DNA of 15,371 nucleotides from DASRHD01 sp035499715 (GTDB lineage Bacteria; Verrucomicrobiota; Verrucomicrobiia; Opitutales; Opitutaceae). Location: contig DATJYF010000017.1 of NCBI GenBank assembly GCA_035499715.1, forward strand, positions 1 to 15,371, read 5' to 3'. Shown here piece by piece: positions 1-9,538 of the stretch. Under the pieces are notes generated by a model, which ran no database searches, was not told where the DNA came from, and saw only the letters and a program-made list of their open reading frames with translations. Position numbers and translations under genes: made by a program. The stretch's first letter is position 1, and the number at the start of each line of letters is the position of its first letter.

Positions 1-367
1 GGAGAATTTTGACTTCTTCAGGGGTGAAGGACTCCTGGACCTTCGTGCGCAGGCTGTCGCTGTTGAGGTCTTCCAAATAGGTGTTGAGGTCGATGTCGGA
101 CTTGACGGAAGGGTCGACCACGCCCTCCGTGGTGATGACGCGCTCCGGTTTTTCAAATTCCATCGTGGCGCGCGACTGGTACAGCTTGGGCTGGCGCAGC
201 TGGTAATATCCGAGCAGGAGGGCGACCGCCACCGCCAGCGGCAGGGCGATCCAGAAGCGCTCGCGCATGATGATGTAGTAATCGCGCAGCGTGCGGCGCT
301 CGACGGCATCGTCATCCTTGCCATGCAGCGGCTTGGGCGGTGGAGGCTTGGGGTTGGAGTCTGGCAT
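1..367 (-). CDS. Wzz/Wzc-type polysaccharide chain-length regulator, N-terminal fragment
   Basis: This reading frame has no stop before the left edge, so only the first 122 residues are visible. The N-terminus is a Pro/Lys-rich cytoplasmic stretch (residues 1-37, starting MPDSNPKPPPPKP). A hydrophobic helix follows at about 38-58, starting FWIALPLAVAVALLLGYY. Next is a periplasmic stretch with the look of a Wzz domain: YQSRATMEFEKPERV near 63-77, then VDPSVKSDIDLNTYLEDL. This layout is typical of polysaccharide co-polymerases, which set chain length in exopolysaccharide or capsule assembly and in some families carry a C-terminal tyrosine kinase. Whether a kinase is present cannot be seen. The ATG at 365-367 lies 5 nt after the stop of the upstream wza-like gene, which supports a shared transcript and role. 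The family call is fairly sure; the subtype is open. Confidence 0.8.
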   Translation of the reverse strand, partial: MPDSNPKPPPPKPLHGKDDDAVERRTLRDYYIIMRERFWIALPLAVAVALLLGYYQLRQPKLYQSRATMEFEKPERVITTEGVVDPSVKSDIDLNTYLEDLNSDSLRTKVQESFTPEEVKIL

Positions 368-372
368 CGCGA

Positions 373-1014
373 TTAGATAATGCTTTCCGGAACGTAAACG
401 ATGTCGCCGGGCTGAAGCTGCAGCGAGCTGTCGTTGGGGTTGGCGGGCTTCTTGCCCTTGATGATGCTTTCGACGTCGACCGAGTAAGTGGTTTTCTGGC
501 CATCGGGCGAGGTGCGCGTGATGGTGACGGCCGTGCCTTTGGCAATGTCAGTGAGGCCGCCGGCCTTGATGACGAGGTCGACCACGGTCATGGTCGATTC
601 AATCGGCAGGGGATAGCGGCCCGGGTTGCGCACCTGGCCTTCGATGGAAACTTCGCGGGCCGCGTATTCTTCGACGGTGATGGTGACCTGCGGATTGCGC
701 AGGAAACGGCCGTTGCGATAGGCGTCTTCGATGGCCTTCTGGGCTGCGCTCACGGTGAGGCCGGCCACTTTGACTTCGCCGACGAGCGGGAGATTGACGT
801 TGCCGTTGGCATCGATGCGGACGATGCTGGAAAGATCGTCTTCCTGATAGACGGCGATGCGCAGGCGGTCGGTTGTGGTCAGGGTGTAGCTGGCAATCGG
901 GTTGCCGGGCACGCCGGGGGCAGGCGGCGGAGCCTCTCCGCGAAGCGCGGAGCCCATGGCCAGAAGTCCGACAACGACGGCAGAAAGAAACGGCAATCGA
1001 CGGGGAAAATCCAT
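373..1014 (-). CDS. Wza/GumB-like polysaccharide export protein (Poly_export + SLBB)
   Basis: A 213-aa secreted protein. Residues 1-26 form a signal peptide (MDFPRRLPFLSAVVVGLLAM, then GSALRG) with no lipobox cysteine, unlike the classical Wza lipoprotein. Residues about 41-116 fit the Poly_export domain: SYTLTTTDRLRIAVYQEDDL, then a glycine-rich strand pair with NLPLVGEVKVAGLT, then RNPQVTITV. Residues about 119-209 form a single SLBB domain: VSIEGQVRNPGRYPLP, VVDLVIKAGGLTDIAKG and LQLQPGDIVYVPES. Members of this family form periplasmic/outer-membrane export channels for polysaccharide. One SLBB domain and the short length match the small GumB/EpsA-like class rather than full Wza. The ATG lies 10 nt after the stop of the beta-barrel gene, and the chain-length regulator starts 5 nt after this stop, so the three are probably co-transcribed. 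Confidence 0.9.
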   Translation of the reverse strand: MDFPRRLPFLSAVVVGLLAMGSALRGEAPPPAPGVPGNPIASYTLTTTDRLRIAVYQEDDLSSIVRIDANGNVNLPLVGEVKVAGLTVSAAQKAIEDAYRNGRFLRNPQVTITVEEYAAREVSIEGQVRNPGRYPLPIESTMTVVDLVIKAGGLTDIAKGTAVTITRTSPDGQKTTYSVDVESIIKGKKPANPNDSSLQLQPGDIVYVPESII

Positions 1015-1024
1015 GGCGGCAGGC

Positions 1025-2161
1025 TTAAAAACGGACGCTCACTGTCACGCTGAGCGTGTGCCGGATAAAATCCGAAAAACTCAGCGTCGACCAGTTTTCA
1101 TAATACGTGTAACTAGTCGAGACTTTCAGATTGTCGGTGATGCTGTAGTCGACGCCGGCGTTCCAGCCGAAGTCCGTGTCGCGCCGTCCGCCGCCGGACG
1201 TGCCGAGAAAGCGGGTATGCCCGCCGTTGATTCCGGCATTGAAGGAGAGCTTGGCGTTCATGGCAAAGGTGCCGATCAGGCTGGCGTTGGTGGTGTCGAC
1301 CGAGCTGTTGGTCGAGGTAGCGCTGAAATACTGGGACAGGTCGCCGGTGACCTTCACCCGCCGGCTCAAATTCCAGGTCAGGGCGACGGATTCGGTAAGC
1401 GATCCCGTGCTGTGATCGGACGATCCGTGCGGCTCCAGCAGGGCATAACCGGCGCTGACCGTGCCATTGAGCTTGGGCAGGATCTTTCCATCCAGGCCGA
1501 CGTTGAAGGTGTGCTCATCGAAACTCCGGTTGCGCGAAGTCTCCTGGAGGCGGAAATTGTAGCCGGCGAAAAAATCGCGGGCGGAGTTGATGCTGTAAAA
1601 CAGATTTGCGCCCGCGCTGTAGCCGGTCAGGTCGACCAAGGTGGGCGTGTGGATGTAATCCTGCCGGTTGTAGTCGAGATTGCCGGCGATGCTGTAGCGG
1701 TCGTTGACGCGGTAGCGCGTGTTAAAGCCGGCGTCGTAGGTCCAGGAGAGGGCGCGCACGCCGGCCAGGATGTCGGCCTGGCTCTGCCGGGCGGCCTGCA
1801 GCGTCAGGTCGGCGGAGGCGCGCTCGTCATTGGCGCTGAATTCGCCCTGAAAATGCGGATCCGAAAAATCCTCCGAGCTGAACTTGTCGAAGCGTGAGGT
1901 GGAAAGGCCGGCGGAGGCGTCGGCGGAAATGATGCCGGCGTGCCGTTTGTATTCCAGGCCGGCACCGCCCGAATAAATCGTATCGGAGTGGGCGGAGCTG
2001 TTGGCAAAGATGTTCGAATCAAAGACCATGCCCGCGTTTCCCGTCACGAAGAGCTGGTCATGACCGTCGTTGAAGGTGAGGAGCGCATGCGCCGGCGCCG
2101 GAAAAATTCCGCCGACGACCAACGCGAGCAGGAGGGCGCGGGAAAAGGGAGCAGCTCGCAT
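1025..2161 (-). CDS. outer-membrane beta-barrel protein of the polysaccharide export cluster
   Basis: A 378-aa protein with a clear signal peptide (residues 1-26, ending PAPAHA before LLTF). The rest alternates polar and aromatic residues in strand-like segments and ends in HTLSVTVSVRF. The final Phe is the C-terminal beta-signal used for insertion by the BAM machinery. No catalytic motif is visible. Patterns such as GYSAGANLFYSI, FFAGYNFRLQETS and DYSITDNLKVSTSYTYYENW resemble the putative beta-barrel porin 2 (BBP2) and EpsL-like proteins that accompany exopolysaccharide gene clusters; this is recall of families, not a search result. It sits 24 nt after the FecR-like gene and 10 nt before the wza-like gene. 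The context suggests a pore or docking partner for polysaccharide secretion. The outer-membrane location is well supported; the exact role is inferred. Confidence 0.82.
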   Translation of the reverse strand: MRAAPFSRALLLALVVGGIFPAPAHALLTFNDGHDQLFVTGNAGMVFDSNIFANSSAHSDTIYSGGAGLEYKRHAGIISADASAGLSTSRFDKFSSEDFSDPHFQGEFSANDERASADLTLQAARQSQADILAGVRALSWTYDAGFNTRYRVNDRYSIAGNLDYNRQDYIHTPTLVDLTGYSAGANLFYSINSARDFFAGYNFRLQETSRNRSFDEHTFNVGLDGKILPKLNGTVSAGYALLEPHGSSDHSTGSLTESVALTWNLSRRVKVTGDLSQYFSATSTNSSVDTTNASLIGTFAMNAKLSFNAGINGGHTRFLGTSGGGRRDTDFGWNAGVDYSITDNLKVSTSYTYYENWSTLSFSDFIRHTLSVTVSVRF

Positions 2162-2185
2162 GGAGGCGGGGAGCAGGGTGCGACG

Positions 2186-3022
2186 TTATTGCTTTAGAGC
2201 GGACGGGCTGACGGTGAAATCGACCGGTTTGTCGGCAGGAACGACGGCGGCGGCCTGGATGTCTTGCGTCTCCTCTCCATTTGGGCCCGGACGGTTCACG
2301 ACTTCGAAATACACCGTCCGTTTGGCGATGCAAGCCAGAGAAACCCGGTCATCCAAAAATTTTTTCCGGTCATCGGGAATCGGACCGGCGTGGACAATGG
2401 TGGAATGATCCGTCGCATCCGCCCGGATGATGGCTTCCTGGCCGCCATGCAGGATTTCGCCGGCGTCGCCGCTGGCGGCGTGGATCGTCACGTCGCCGTC
2501 GAGGACCGAAACACGTGTCTCGTAGTTGCCGACTTCGATCACGATTTTATTGCCGCGGATGTCGATGATCGCCTGCGGGGTGGTGTAAACCATGTTGCTG
2601 CCGGCGGCGAGCCGGCTCGTGCACAAGCCGATGACGCCATAGGAAAGATGCGCTTCCGTCTGCGAGACCGAAGGCTCCGTCTCCAGGTCATAACGATTGG
2701 GCGTGAACGGCTCCTGGATGAATTTTTTGACGCTGAGGCGGGTGTTCCCGTCGAGGTAAATGCCTGTGCCGTTGGAATAGACCATCGAATCGTTCGACTC
2801 GTTCGCCGTCAGAATCGTGGATCCCTGGGCGTCGAACACCGCTTTTTTGGACAACGGCGTGATGGCATCGCGCGTGTTGAGGTCCGCCTTGCCCTTCAAA
2901 TCAGAGACATAAAGTTTGCTGGTCGGCCCGCCGATCGCTGCCAGGCAGGGGGCGGAAAAGGCGCAGGCCATGACCACTGCCACGACAACCGCGCTGAAGG
3001 AAAAACGATGGGGAGTTTTCAT
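2186..3022 (-). CDS. secreted FecR-domain protein
   Basis: A 278-aa protein when started at the ATG at 3020-3022, chosen because it puts a good signal peptide at the N-terminus (MKTPHRFSFSAVVVAVVMAC, then AFSAPCLAA before IGGPTS). Longer starts at 3037 and 3094 exist but would bury that signal. The core at about 78-200 fits the FecR fold: SMVYSNGTGIYLDGNTRLSV, VYTTPQAIIDIRGNKIVIEV, VSVLDGDVTIHA and EILHGGQEAIIRAD. Unlike sigma-regulator FecR proteins, it has no cytoplasmic domain and no adjacent ECF sigma factor, so it probably works as a periplasmic or surface module. Mature residues Cys134 and Cys231 are the only cysteines after the signal and could form a disulfide. It is the first gene of the export cluster. 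Domain call good; function unknown. Confidence 0.78.
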   Translation of the reverse strand: MKTPHRFSFSAVVVAVVMACAFSAPCLAAIGGPTSKLYVSDLKGKADLNTRDAITPLSKKAVFDAQGSTILTANESNDSMVYSNGTGIYLDGNTRLSVKKFIQEPFTPNRYDLETEPSVSQTEAHLSYGVIGLCTSRLAAGSNMVYTTPQAIIDIRGNKIVIEVGNYETRVSVLDGDVTIHAASGDAGEILHGGQEAIIRADATDHSTIVHAGPIPDDRKKFLDDRVSLACIAKRTVYFEVVNRPGPNGEETQDIQAAAVVPADKPVDFTVSPSALKQ

Positions 3023-3108
3023 GGCGAAGAATAACATCGGTTCATTTTTAAGGTTTTTTAAGACCGATTCCCGCAGCCAGCAAAGGACGGGCACCGATCT
3101 TGGAAACG

Positions 3109-3137
3109 ATTGTAGCCTGTTGTACGGTTAGATACAA
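3109..3137 (-). promoter_or_regulatory. candidate sigma70-type promoter for the FecR/export cluster
   Basis: Read on the minus strand, a -35-like TTGTAT (3132-3137) is followed after 17 bp by TACAAT (3109-3114), a 5/6 match to the -10 consensus. Transcription would begin near 3102, leaving a leader of about 80 nt before the FecR-like ATG. The -35 hexamer is only a 3/6 match. The box is overlapped by a short inverted repeat, TTGTA (3120-3124) and TACAA (3133-3137), which could be an operator. A second candidate -35, TTGACA, lies in the upstream hairpin arm (minus strand, about 3185-3190) but lacks a good -10. The prediction is by eye. Confidence 0.4.
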
Positions 3138-3155
3138 AAAAATAGAGGCGATGTC

Positions 3156-3171
3156 TAGGGAATTAACCCTA
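3156..3171. repeat. short inverted repeat upstream of the export cluster, possible operator
   Basis: TAGGG at 3156-3160 and CCCTA at 3167-3171 form a 5-bp inverted repeat around a 6-nt AT spacer. It lies upstream of the candidate promoter in a region with no gene. Its size and symmetry would suit a dimeric repressor or activator, but it is short enough to arise by chance. Confidence 0.3.
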
Positions 3172-3181
3172 TATTTCAAAA

Positions 3182-3203
3182 AATTGTCAATTATATGACA
3201 ATT
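3182..3203 (-). terminator. AT-rich hairpin directly after the leuS stop, possible weak terminator
   Basis: AATTGTCA (3182-3189) and TGACAATT (3196-3203) form a perfect 8-bp inverted repeat with a 6-nt loop. On the minus strand it starts at the base after the leuS stop codon and runs into a stretch of Ts (six in a row including the stem end). That is the layout of an intrinsic terminator for leuS, but the stem is AT-rich and so weak. It could equally be an operator for the downstream export cluster; the loop contains TATAAT on the minus strand. Confidence 0.45.
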
Positions 3204-5828
<2,625 letters not shown>

Positions 5829-5946
5829 CGCGTGAAACCTTCCACTGTGAACGATTGCCCCGCACCGTCAATCATCGTCAGGCCCGCGCGTTCGCCGCAC
5901 CGAGCGCCGTCGGCGTGACGTCATTCAGGAGTGCAATAACCCGCTT
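5829..5946. promoter_or_regulatory. divergent intergenic region between leuS and ribE
   Basis: This 118-bp GC-rich stretch must hold the start signals of two divergent transcripts. On the minus strand TTGACG (5/6 to the -35 consensus, complement of about 5870-5875) points to leuS, but no good -10 follows. On the plus strand AGGAG (5927-5931) lies 15 nt before the ribE ATG, longer than the usual Shine-Dalgarno spacing. An 8-bp palindrome TGACGTCA lies at 5916-5923. No conserved FMN riboswitch (RFN) core was found before ribE. Exact promoters cannot be assigned by eye. Confidence 0.35.
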
Positions 5947-6537
5947 ATGTTTACCGGCATTGTTGAGGAAACGGGACAAGTCATCGCCTTCGCGCCCGCC
6001 GCGGAGGGCTGGCGCCTGCAAATCGCCGCCGCCGCCGCCCGCCGCGACGTCGCCCTCGGCGACAGCGTCGCGGTCAACGGCTGCTGTCTCACCGTCGTGG
6101 CGGCGGACGCGCGGCATCTTTGCTTTGATGTGCTCGAGGAGACGCGCCGCCTGACCAATTTCGAGGCGCTGCGGCCCGGCGCGGCGGTCAACCTCGAGCG
6201 CAGCCTGCGGTTTGACGGCAAGGTCGGCGGCCACTTCGTCACCGGGCACATCGACGCGCAGGGCGTGATCGAGACCTTCGAGGCGCGCGGCAAGGATTTT
6301 TACCTGCGTACGCGCGCGCCCGCCGGCACCGGCCGCTATCTTGTGCCCAAGGGCAGCATCGCGATCGACGGCATCTCGCTCACGGTGGCCGAGGTGGATG
6401 GCGACGCGTTCGCCGTCTGGCTCATTCCCCACACGCGCAAAGTCACCAATTTGCGCGAACGCAGCGTCGGCGAACGCGTCAATTTGGAATTCGACTTGCT
6501 CGGCAAGTACGTGGAAAAGCTGCTGGTCAAACCTTGA
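5947..6537 (+). CDS. ribE: riboflavin synthase, alpha subunit
   Basis: A 196-aa enzyme that dismutates two molecules of 6,7-dimethyl-8-ribityllumazine to riboflavin, the last step of vitamin B2 synthesis. The N-terminus MFTGIVEETGQV is diagnostic. Two tandem lumazine-binding domains are visible. The first (about 1-95) has VNGCCLTV at 43-50. The second (about 96-190) opens with GHFVTGHID at 95-103 and has DGISLTV at 141-147 and PHTRKVTNL. Position 47 is Cys in the usual VNGxCLTV pattern, with an extra Cys at 46. It is the first gene of a tight six-gene plus-strand string; its stop overlaps the start of the glycosylase gene by one base. No other riboflavin genes are in view. The symbol ribC is used for the same enzyme in some species. 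Confidence 0.97.
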   Translation: MFTGIVEETGQVIAFAPAAEGWRLQIAAAAARRDVALGDSVAVNGCCLTVVAADARHLCFDVLEETRRLTNFEALRPGAAVNLERSLRFDGKVGGHFVTGHIDAQGVIETFEARGKDFYLRTRAPAGTGRYLVPKGSIAIDGISLTVAEVDGDAFAVWLIPHTRKVTNLRERSVGERVNLEFDLLGKYVEKLLVKP

Positions 6538-7418
6538 TGCATGCCGTCCTCACCGCGCTTACCGATGAGTTGAAACGTCTCAAGGCGGACGGCGTCACCA
6601 CCGTCTCCGTGTCGGATGAAAGCCTGGCGGCCCTGCGCACCCTGGCAGCGCGCGGGAGGAAACCATCGGTCGCGGCGGATGTCCCGGTTGCCGCCGTGTC
6701 CCAAGCCCAAAAAGCACCGTTGTCCGCGTCGTCCGCCTCCATTGCGGCTGCCCCGTCGCTGCCTGCGCCGCCGGAAGTCAGGCTGCCGCCGGGCGACAAA
6801 CGCGCGCAATGGGCGGCGCTGCGTGAGCGCGTGCTCAACGACGAAACCTGCCGGGCGCACGTGCGGCCGGGCAAGCAGGTCGTGTTTGGCGTGGGCAGCC
6901 TCGAGGCGCGGATTTTTTTCTGCGGCGAAGCGCCCGGCGCGGAGGAGGAGCAGCAGGGCGAGCCGTTTGTCGGGCCGGCCGGCCAGCTGCTCGACCGGAT
7001 GATCCAGGCGATGGGGCTGCGGCGCGAAGAGGTTTACATCGGCAACATCATGAACTGGCGGCCGGAGACGGGCGCCGCGTTCGGCAACCGCCCGCCCACG
7101 GCCGACGAGATCGCCTATTGCCTGCCGTATTTGCGGGCGCAAATCGAGATCGTCGATCCGGCGCTGATCGTCGCGCTCGGCGCGACCGCGGCGAAGGGCC
7201 TGTTCGGCGCGGACAGTTTCAAGTCGCTCGGCGAAATTCGCGGTCAGTGGAAACAGTTTGCCGGAAAACCTGTCATGGTGACCTACCATCCGTCGTACCT
7301 GCTGCACAACGACACCCGCCGCGCCAAGCGCGCGGTGTGGGAGGATATGCTCAAGGTCATGGAACGCGCCGGCCTGGCCATCGGCGACAGGCAGCGCGGC
7401 TACTTTTTGGAAAAATGA
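6537..7418 (+). CDS. uracil-DNA glycosylase, family-4-like, with incomplete Fe-S ligand set
   Basis: A 293-aa base-excision repair protein expected to remove uracil from DNA. Family-4 features are clear: GEAPGAEEEQQGEPFVGPAG at 130-149 (motif A, uracil pocket), YIGNIMNWRP at 167-176, and HPSYLLHNDTRRAKRAVWED at 251-270 (motif B). Residues 1-85 are an Ala/Pro/Ser-rich extension, helical at the start and probably disordered later, absent from short family-4 enzymes. Family-4 proteins normally bind a 4Fe-4S cluster through four cysteines. Here Cys105 and Cys195 fit two of them, but the first ligand is missing and the KCRPP cysteine is Trp174 (NWRPE). The ATG at 6537-6539 overlaps the ribE stop; an in-frame TTG lies just before it. 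The stop overlaps the opgG ATG by 4 nt. Superfamily call is sure; activity and cluster status are not. Confidence 0.9.
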   Translation: MHAVLTALTDELKRLKADGVTTVSVSDESLAALRTLAARGRKPSVAADVPVAAVSQAQKAPLSASSASIAAAPSLPAPPEVRLPPGDKRAQWAALRERVLNDETCRAHVRPGKQVVFGVGSLEARIFFCGEAPGAEEEQQGEPFVGPAGQLLDRMIQAMGLRREEVYIGNIMNWRPETGAAFGNRPPTADEIAYCLPYLRAQIEIVDPALIVALGATAAKGLFGADSFKSLGEIRGQWKQFAGKPVMVTYHPSYLLHNDTRRAKRAVWEDMLKVMERAGLAIGDRQRGYFLEK

Positions 7419-8941
7419 AACTATCCTCCACGATCCTGCTGGTCTTGGGATTCTGTACCTGGGCGGCCGCGGCCCGCGCCGACGAGGATGCGCCGTTCGA
7501 TTTCGATACGCTGCGCTATCGTGCGAAACTGCTCGCGGCCAAGCCCTATGTGCAGCCGGTGTCCGACATTCCGGCGTCGCTGCTCAAACTCAGCTACGAC
7601 CAATACCGCGACATCCGTTTCCGGCCGGAAAAGGCGTGGTGGAAGCGGGACGGGCTGCCGTTCCAGTTGCAGTTCTTTCATCCCGGGTTCAGTTTCAGCC
7701 AGCCGGTGCAGATCTCCGAGGTCGTGAACAAGACGCCGCAGCTCATCCCCTTCGACCCCGCGCTCTTCGATTATGGAAAAAACACCGGCCTCGGCCGGAT
7801 TCCGGCCGACATGGGCTTCGCCGGCTTCCGCATTCACTATCCGCTCAACCGTCCCGACTATCTCGACGAACTCGCGGTTTTTCTCGGCGCCAGTTATTTC
7901 CGCGCCCTCGGCCAGCACATGCTTTACGGGCTGTCCGCGCGCGGCCTGGCGGTGAATTGCGGCGAACCCGGTGGCGAGGAATTTCCGGTCTTTCAGGAGT
8001 TTTGGCTGAAGAAACCCGCGCCCGACGCGAAGCAGATCGTGATCTATGCGCTGCTCAACAGTCCGAGCGTGGCCGGCGCCTATGAGTTCACCATCGTGCC
8101 CGGCGTCGAAACCGTCATGGAGGTGCGGGTGACGCTTTACTGCCGCACGGAAATAAAATCGCTCGGCCTCGCTCCCCTGACGAGCATGTTCTGGCACGGC
8201 GAAAATTCGCAGGGCAACTTCGACGACTATCGGCCGGAGGTCCACGATTCCGACGGACTGCAGATCATGCGCGGCAATGGCGAATGGGTCTGGCGGCCGC
8301 TGGTGAATCCGGCCCAGGTCACCGTGGCCTCGTTTGCCGACGAAAACCCGCGTGGCTTCGGCCTGCTGCAGCGCGACCGCGACTTCAATCATTATCAGGA
8401 CCTCGAAGCCCTCTATCAGCTCCGACCCAGCGCCTGGGTCGAACCGGTCGGCGCCTGGGGCCGCGGCAGCGTGCGCCTGGTCGAGCTGCCGACGCCGGAC
8501 GAGTCCAACGACAACATCGTCGCCTTCTGGGTGCCGGAGAAACTCCCGCCCGTCGGCGAGCCGATCGATTACGCCTACAAGCTGCACTGGTTCATGGAGA
8601 CCCAACCGGGCGGCATTCATCCGCCCGCCGGCTATGTCGTGGCCACACGCCTCGGCCGCAGCAAGACCTACGAGACGGATTTGCAGCGCTTTGTGGTGGA
8701 TTTCGACGGTCCCTATCTGCACGGGCGCCGTTCCGATCCGGAAATCCAGCCGGTCATCACCGTCGGCGCGGGCGCAAAACTCATGAGCAGCACGCTGGAA
8801 AGCAATCCCTACAACGGCACGTGGCGGGTCGCCTTCGCCCTCAAGCCCGACGGCAGCGGCCGCCCGGTCGAACTCCGTTGCTTCCTGCAGCGGCCGCCTC
8901 ATATTCTCACCGAGACATGGAGCTACCTCTGGAATCCGTAG
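7415..8941 (+). CDS. opgG: periplasmic glucan biosynthesis protein G
   Basis: A 508-aa protein, close to the 511 aa of E. coli OpgG (MdoG). A signal peptide covers residues 1-22 (MKLSSTILLVLGFCTWAAAA, then RA before DED), so the protein acts in the periplasm. The family signature LLQRDRDFNHYQDLEALYQ lies around D323-E331, with PLTSMFWHGEN and NGEWVWRPLVNP before it and a C-terminal Ig-like part ending in TETWSYLWNP. OpgG/OpgD proteins shape the beta-1,2-linked backbone of osmoregulated periplasmic glucans; recent work puts them in glycoside hydrolase family 186 as beta-1,2-glucanases. The start was chosen at 7415 because it gives the signal peptide and overlaps the upstream stop as ATGA, a sign of translational coupling; the frame is open further upstream. 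The downstream gene overlaps its 3' end by 25 nt. Confidence 0.96.
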   Translation: MKLSSTILLVLGFCTWAAAARADEDAPFDFDTLRYRAKLLAAKPYVQPVSDIPASLLKLSYDQYRDIRFRPEKAWWKRDGLPFQLQFFHPGFSFSQPVQISEVVNKTPQLIPFDPALFDYGKNTGLGRIPADMGFAGFRIHYPLNRPDYLDELAVFLGASYFRALGQHMLYGLSARGLAVNCGEPGGEEFPVFQEFWLKKPAPDAKQIVIYALLNSPSVAGAYEFTIVPGVETVMEVRVTLYCRTEIKSLGLAPLTSMFWHGENSQGNFDDYRPEVHDSDGLQIMRGNGEWVWRPLVNPAQVTVASFADENPRGFGLLQRDRDFNHYQDLEALYQLRPSAWVEPVGAWGRGSVRLVELPTPDESNDNIVAFWVPEKLPPVGEPIDYAYKLHWFMETQPGGIHPPAGYVVATRLGRSKTYETDLQRFVVDFDGPYLHGRRSDPEIQPVITVGAGAKLMSSTLESNPYNGTWRVAFALKPDGSGRPVELRCFLQRPPHILTETWSYLWNP

Positions 8942-9516
8942 CCGCACCGCTGAGCAATTTCCGGCCGAAAACCGGGTCGATGGAGGCCTGGAACGCCGCC
9001 TACGTCCGGGTGGAGGATTATTTGCGCGCCCACCGCATCCACAACCGGCTGCACCAAAGCCGCCTCATCCAGAAAATCCTCGAGCGCGCCGCCCGCCGCC
9101 ATGCCGAACACCCCGCGCTCGATCCCACCACGCTCGCCGCCGAGGAAACCGAGGCCTTGATGGACGAGTGGTTCGGCAAGGTGCTGGGCGATTCCGGCCA
9201 GCCGCACGAACGCCTGGCCATCAACGGCCGGCTCGCCCTCCTGCTCGCCAACGGCCCGCAGAAGTGGCCTTACGCCTTTCTCGACGGAGACAACATCCCC
9301 CCGGATTTTGCCCGGGCCCTGCAGGCCGGCTTCATCCAGGCCGGCCCCGACCTCGCCGTCTCGAGCATGGTGCCGCGCCCGATCGAGCTCGGAGCCATCA
9401 GCGAAGTCGCCGGCGAGACGCTGGAGCGCTTCGAGCGTTGGCCGCTGCTGCGCACGCTCTTTTTGTGGGCGCTTTTTCTCGCCGCCCTCGCGCTGATTTT
9501 CCGCGCCACCCGCTGA
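8917..9516 (+). CDS. unrecognised 199-aa protein with C-terminal membrane helix, between opgG and opgH
   Basis: I do not recognise this family. The first ATG (8917) overlaps the opgG 3' end by 25 nt; a later ATG at 8980 (residue 22, MEAWNAAYVRVEDYLRAHR) would avoid the overlap and is a real alternative. Residues about 22-110 look helical and charged, with AHRIHNRLHQSRLIQKILER and a Glu-rich AAEETEALMDEWFGKVL. A middle part reads WPYAFLDGDNIPPDFARALQ, followed by the distinctive AGPDLAVSSMVPRPIELG (142-159). One hydrophobic helix at about 176-196 (LLRTLFLWALFLAALALIFR) ends 3 residues before the C-terminus, so the protein appears tail-anchored with a soluble N-terminal domain. There is no signal peptide. 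It lies 22 nt before opgH, which points to a role in periplasmic glucan synthesis. The gene is well supported by frame, GC pattern and position; its function is unknown. Confidence 0.8.
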   Translation: MELPLESVAAPLSNFRPKTGSMEAWNAAYVRVEDYLRAHRIHNRLHQSRLIQKILERAARRHAEHPALDPTTLAAEETEALMDEWFGKVLGDSGQPHERLAINGRLALLLANGPQKWPYAFLDGDNIPPDFARALQAGFIQAGPDLAVSSMVPRPIELGAISEVAGETLERFERWPLLRTLFLWALFLAALALIFRATR

Positions 9517-9538
9517 GGTCGCCCTTCTCGGCTCCGTC

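Noticed and set aside
5916..5923. Palindrome TGACGTCA upstream of ribE
   Set aside because: Eight bases of symmetry are expected by chance, and no second copy or supporting promoter was seen.
5829..5946. A possible FMN riboswitch before ribE
   Set aside because: The 118-bp gap is short for an RFN element plus leader, and none of its conserved core blocks could be found.
7118..7414. A longer upstream start for opgG within the glycosylase gene
   Set aside because: It would place about 99 Arg-rich residues before a proper signal peptide; the ATGA overlap at 7415 is the natural start.
7421..8947. A 508-codon minus-strand frame lying codon for codon against opgG
   Set aside because: It has the same length only because it mirrors the coding frame of a GC-rich gene. 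No recognisable protein features; opgG is certain.
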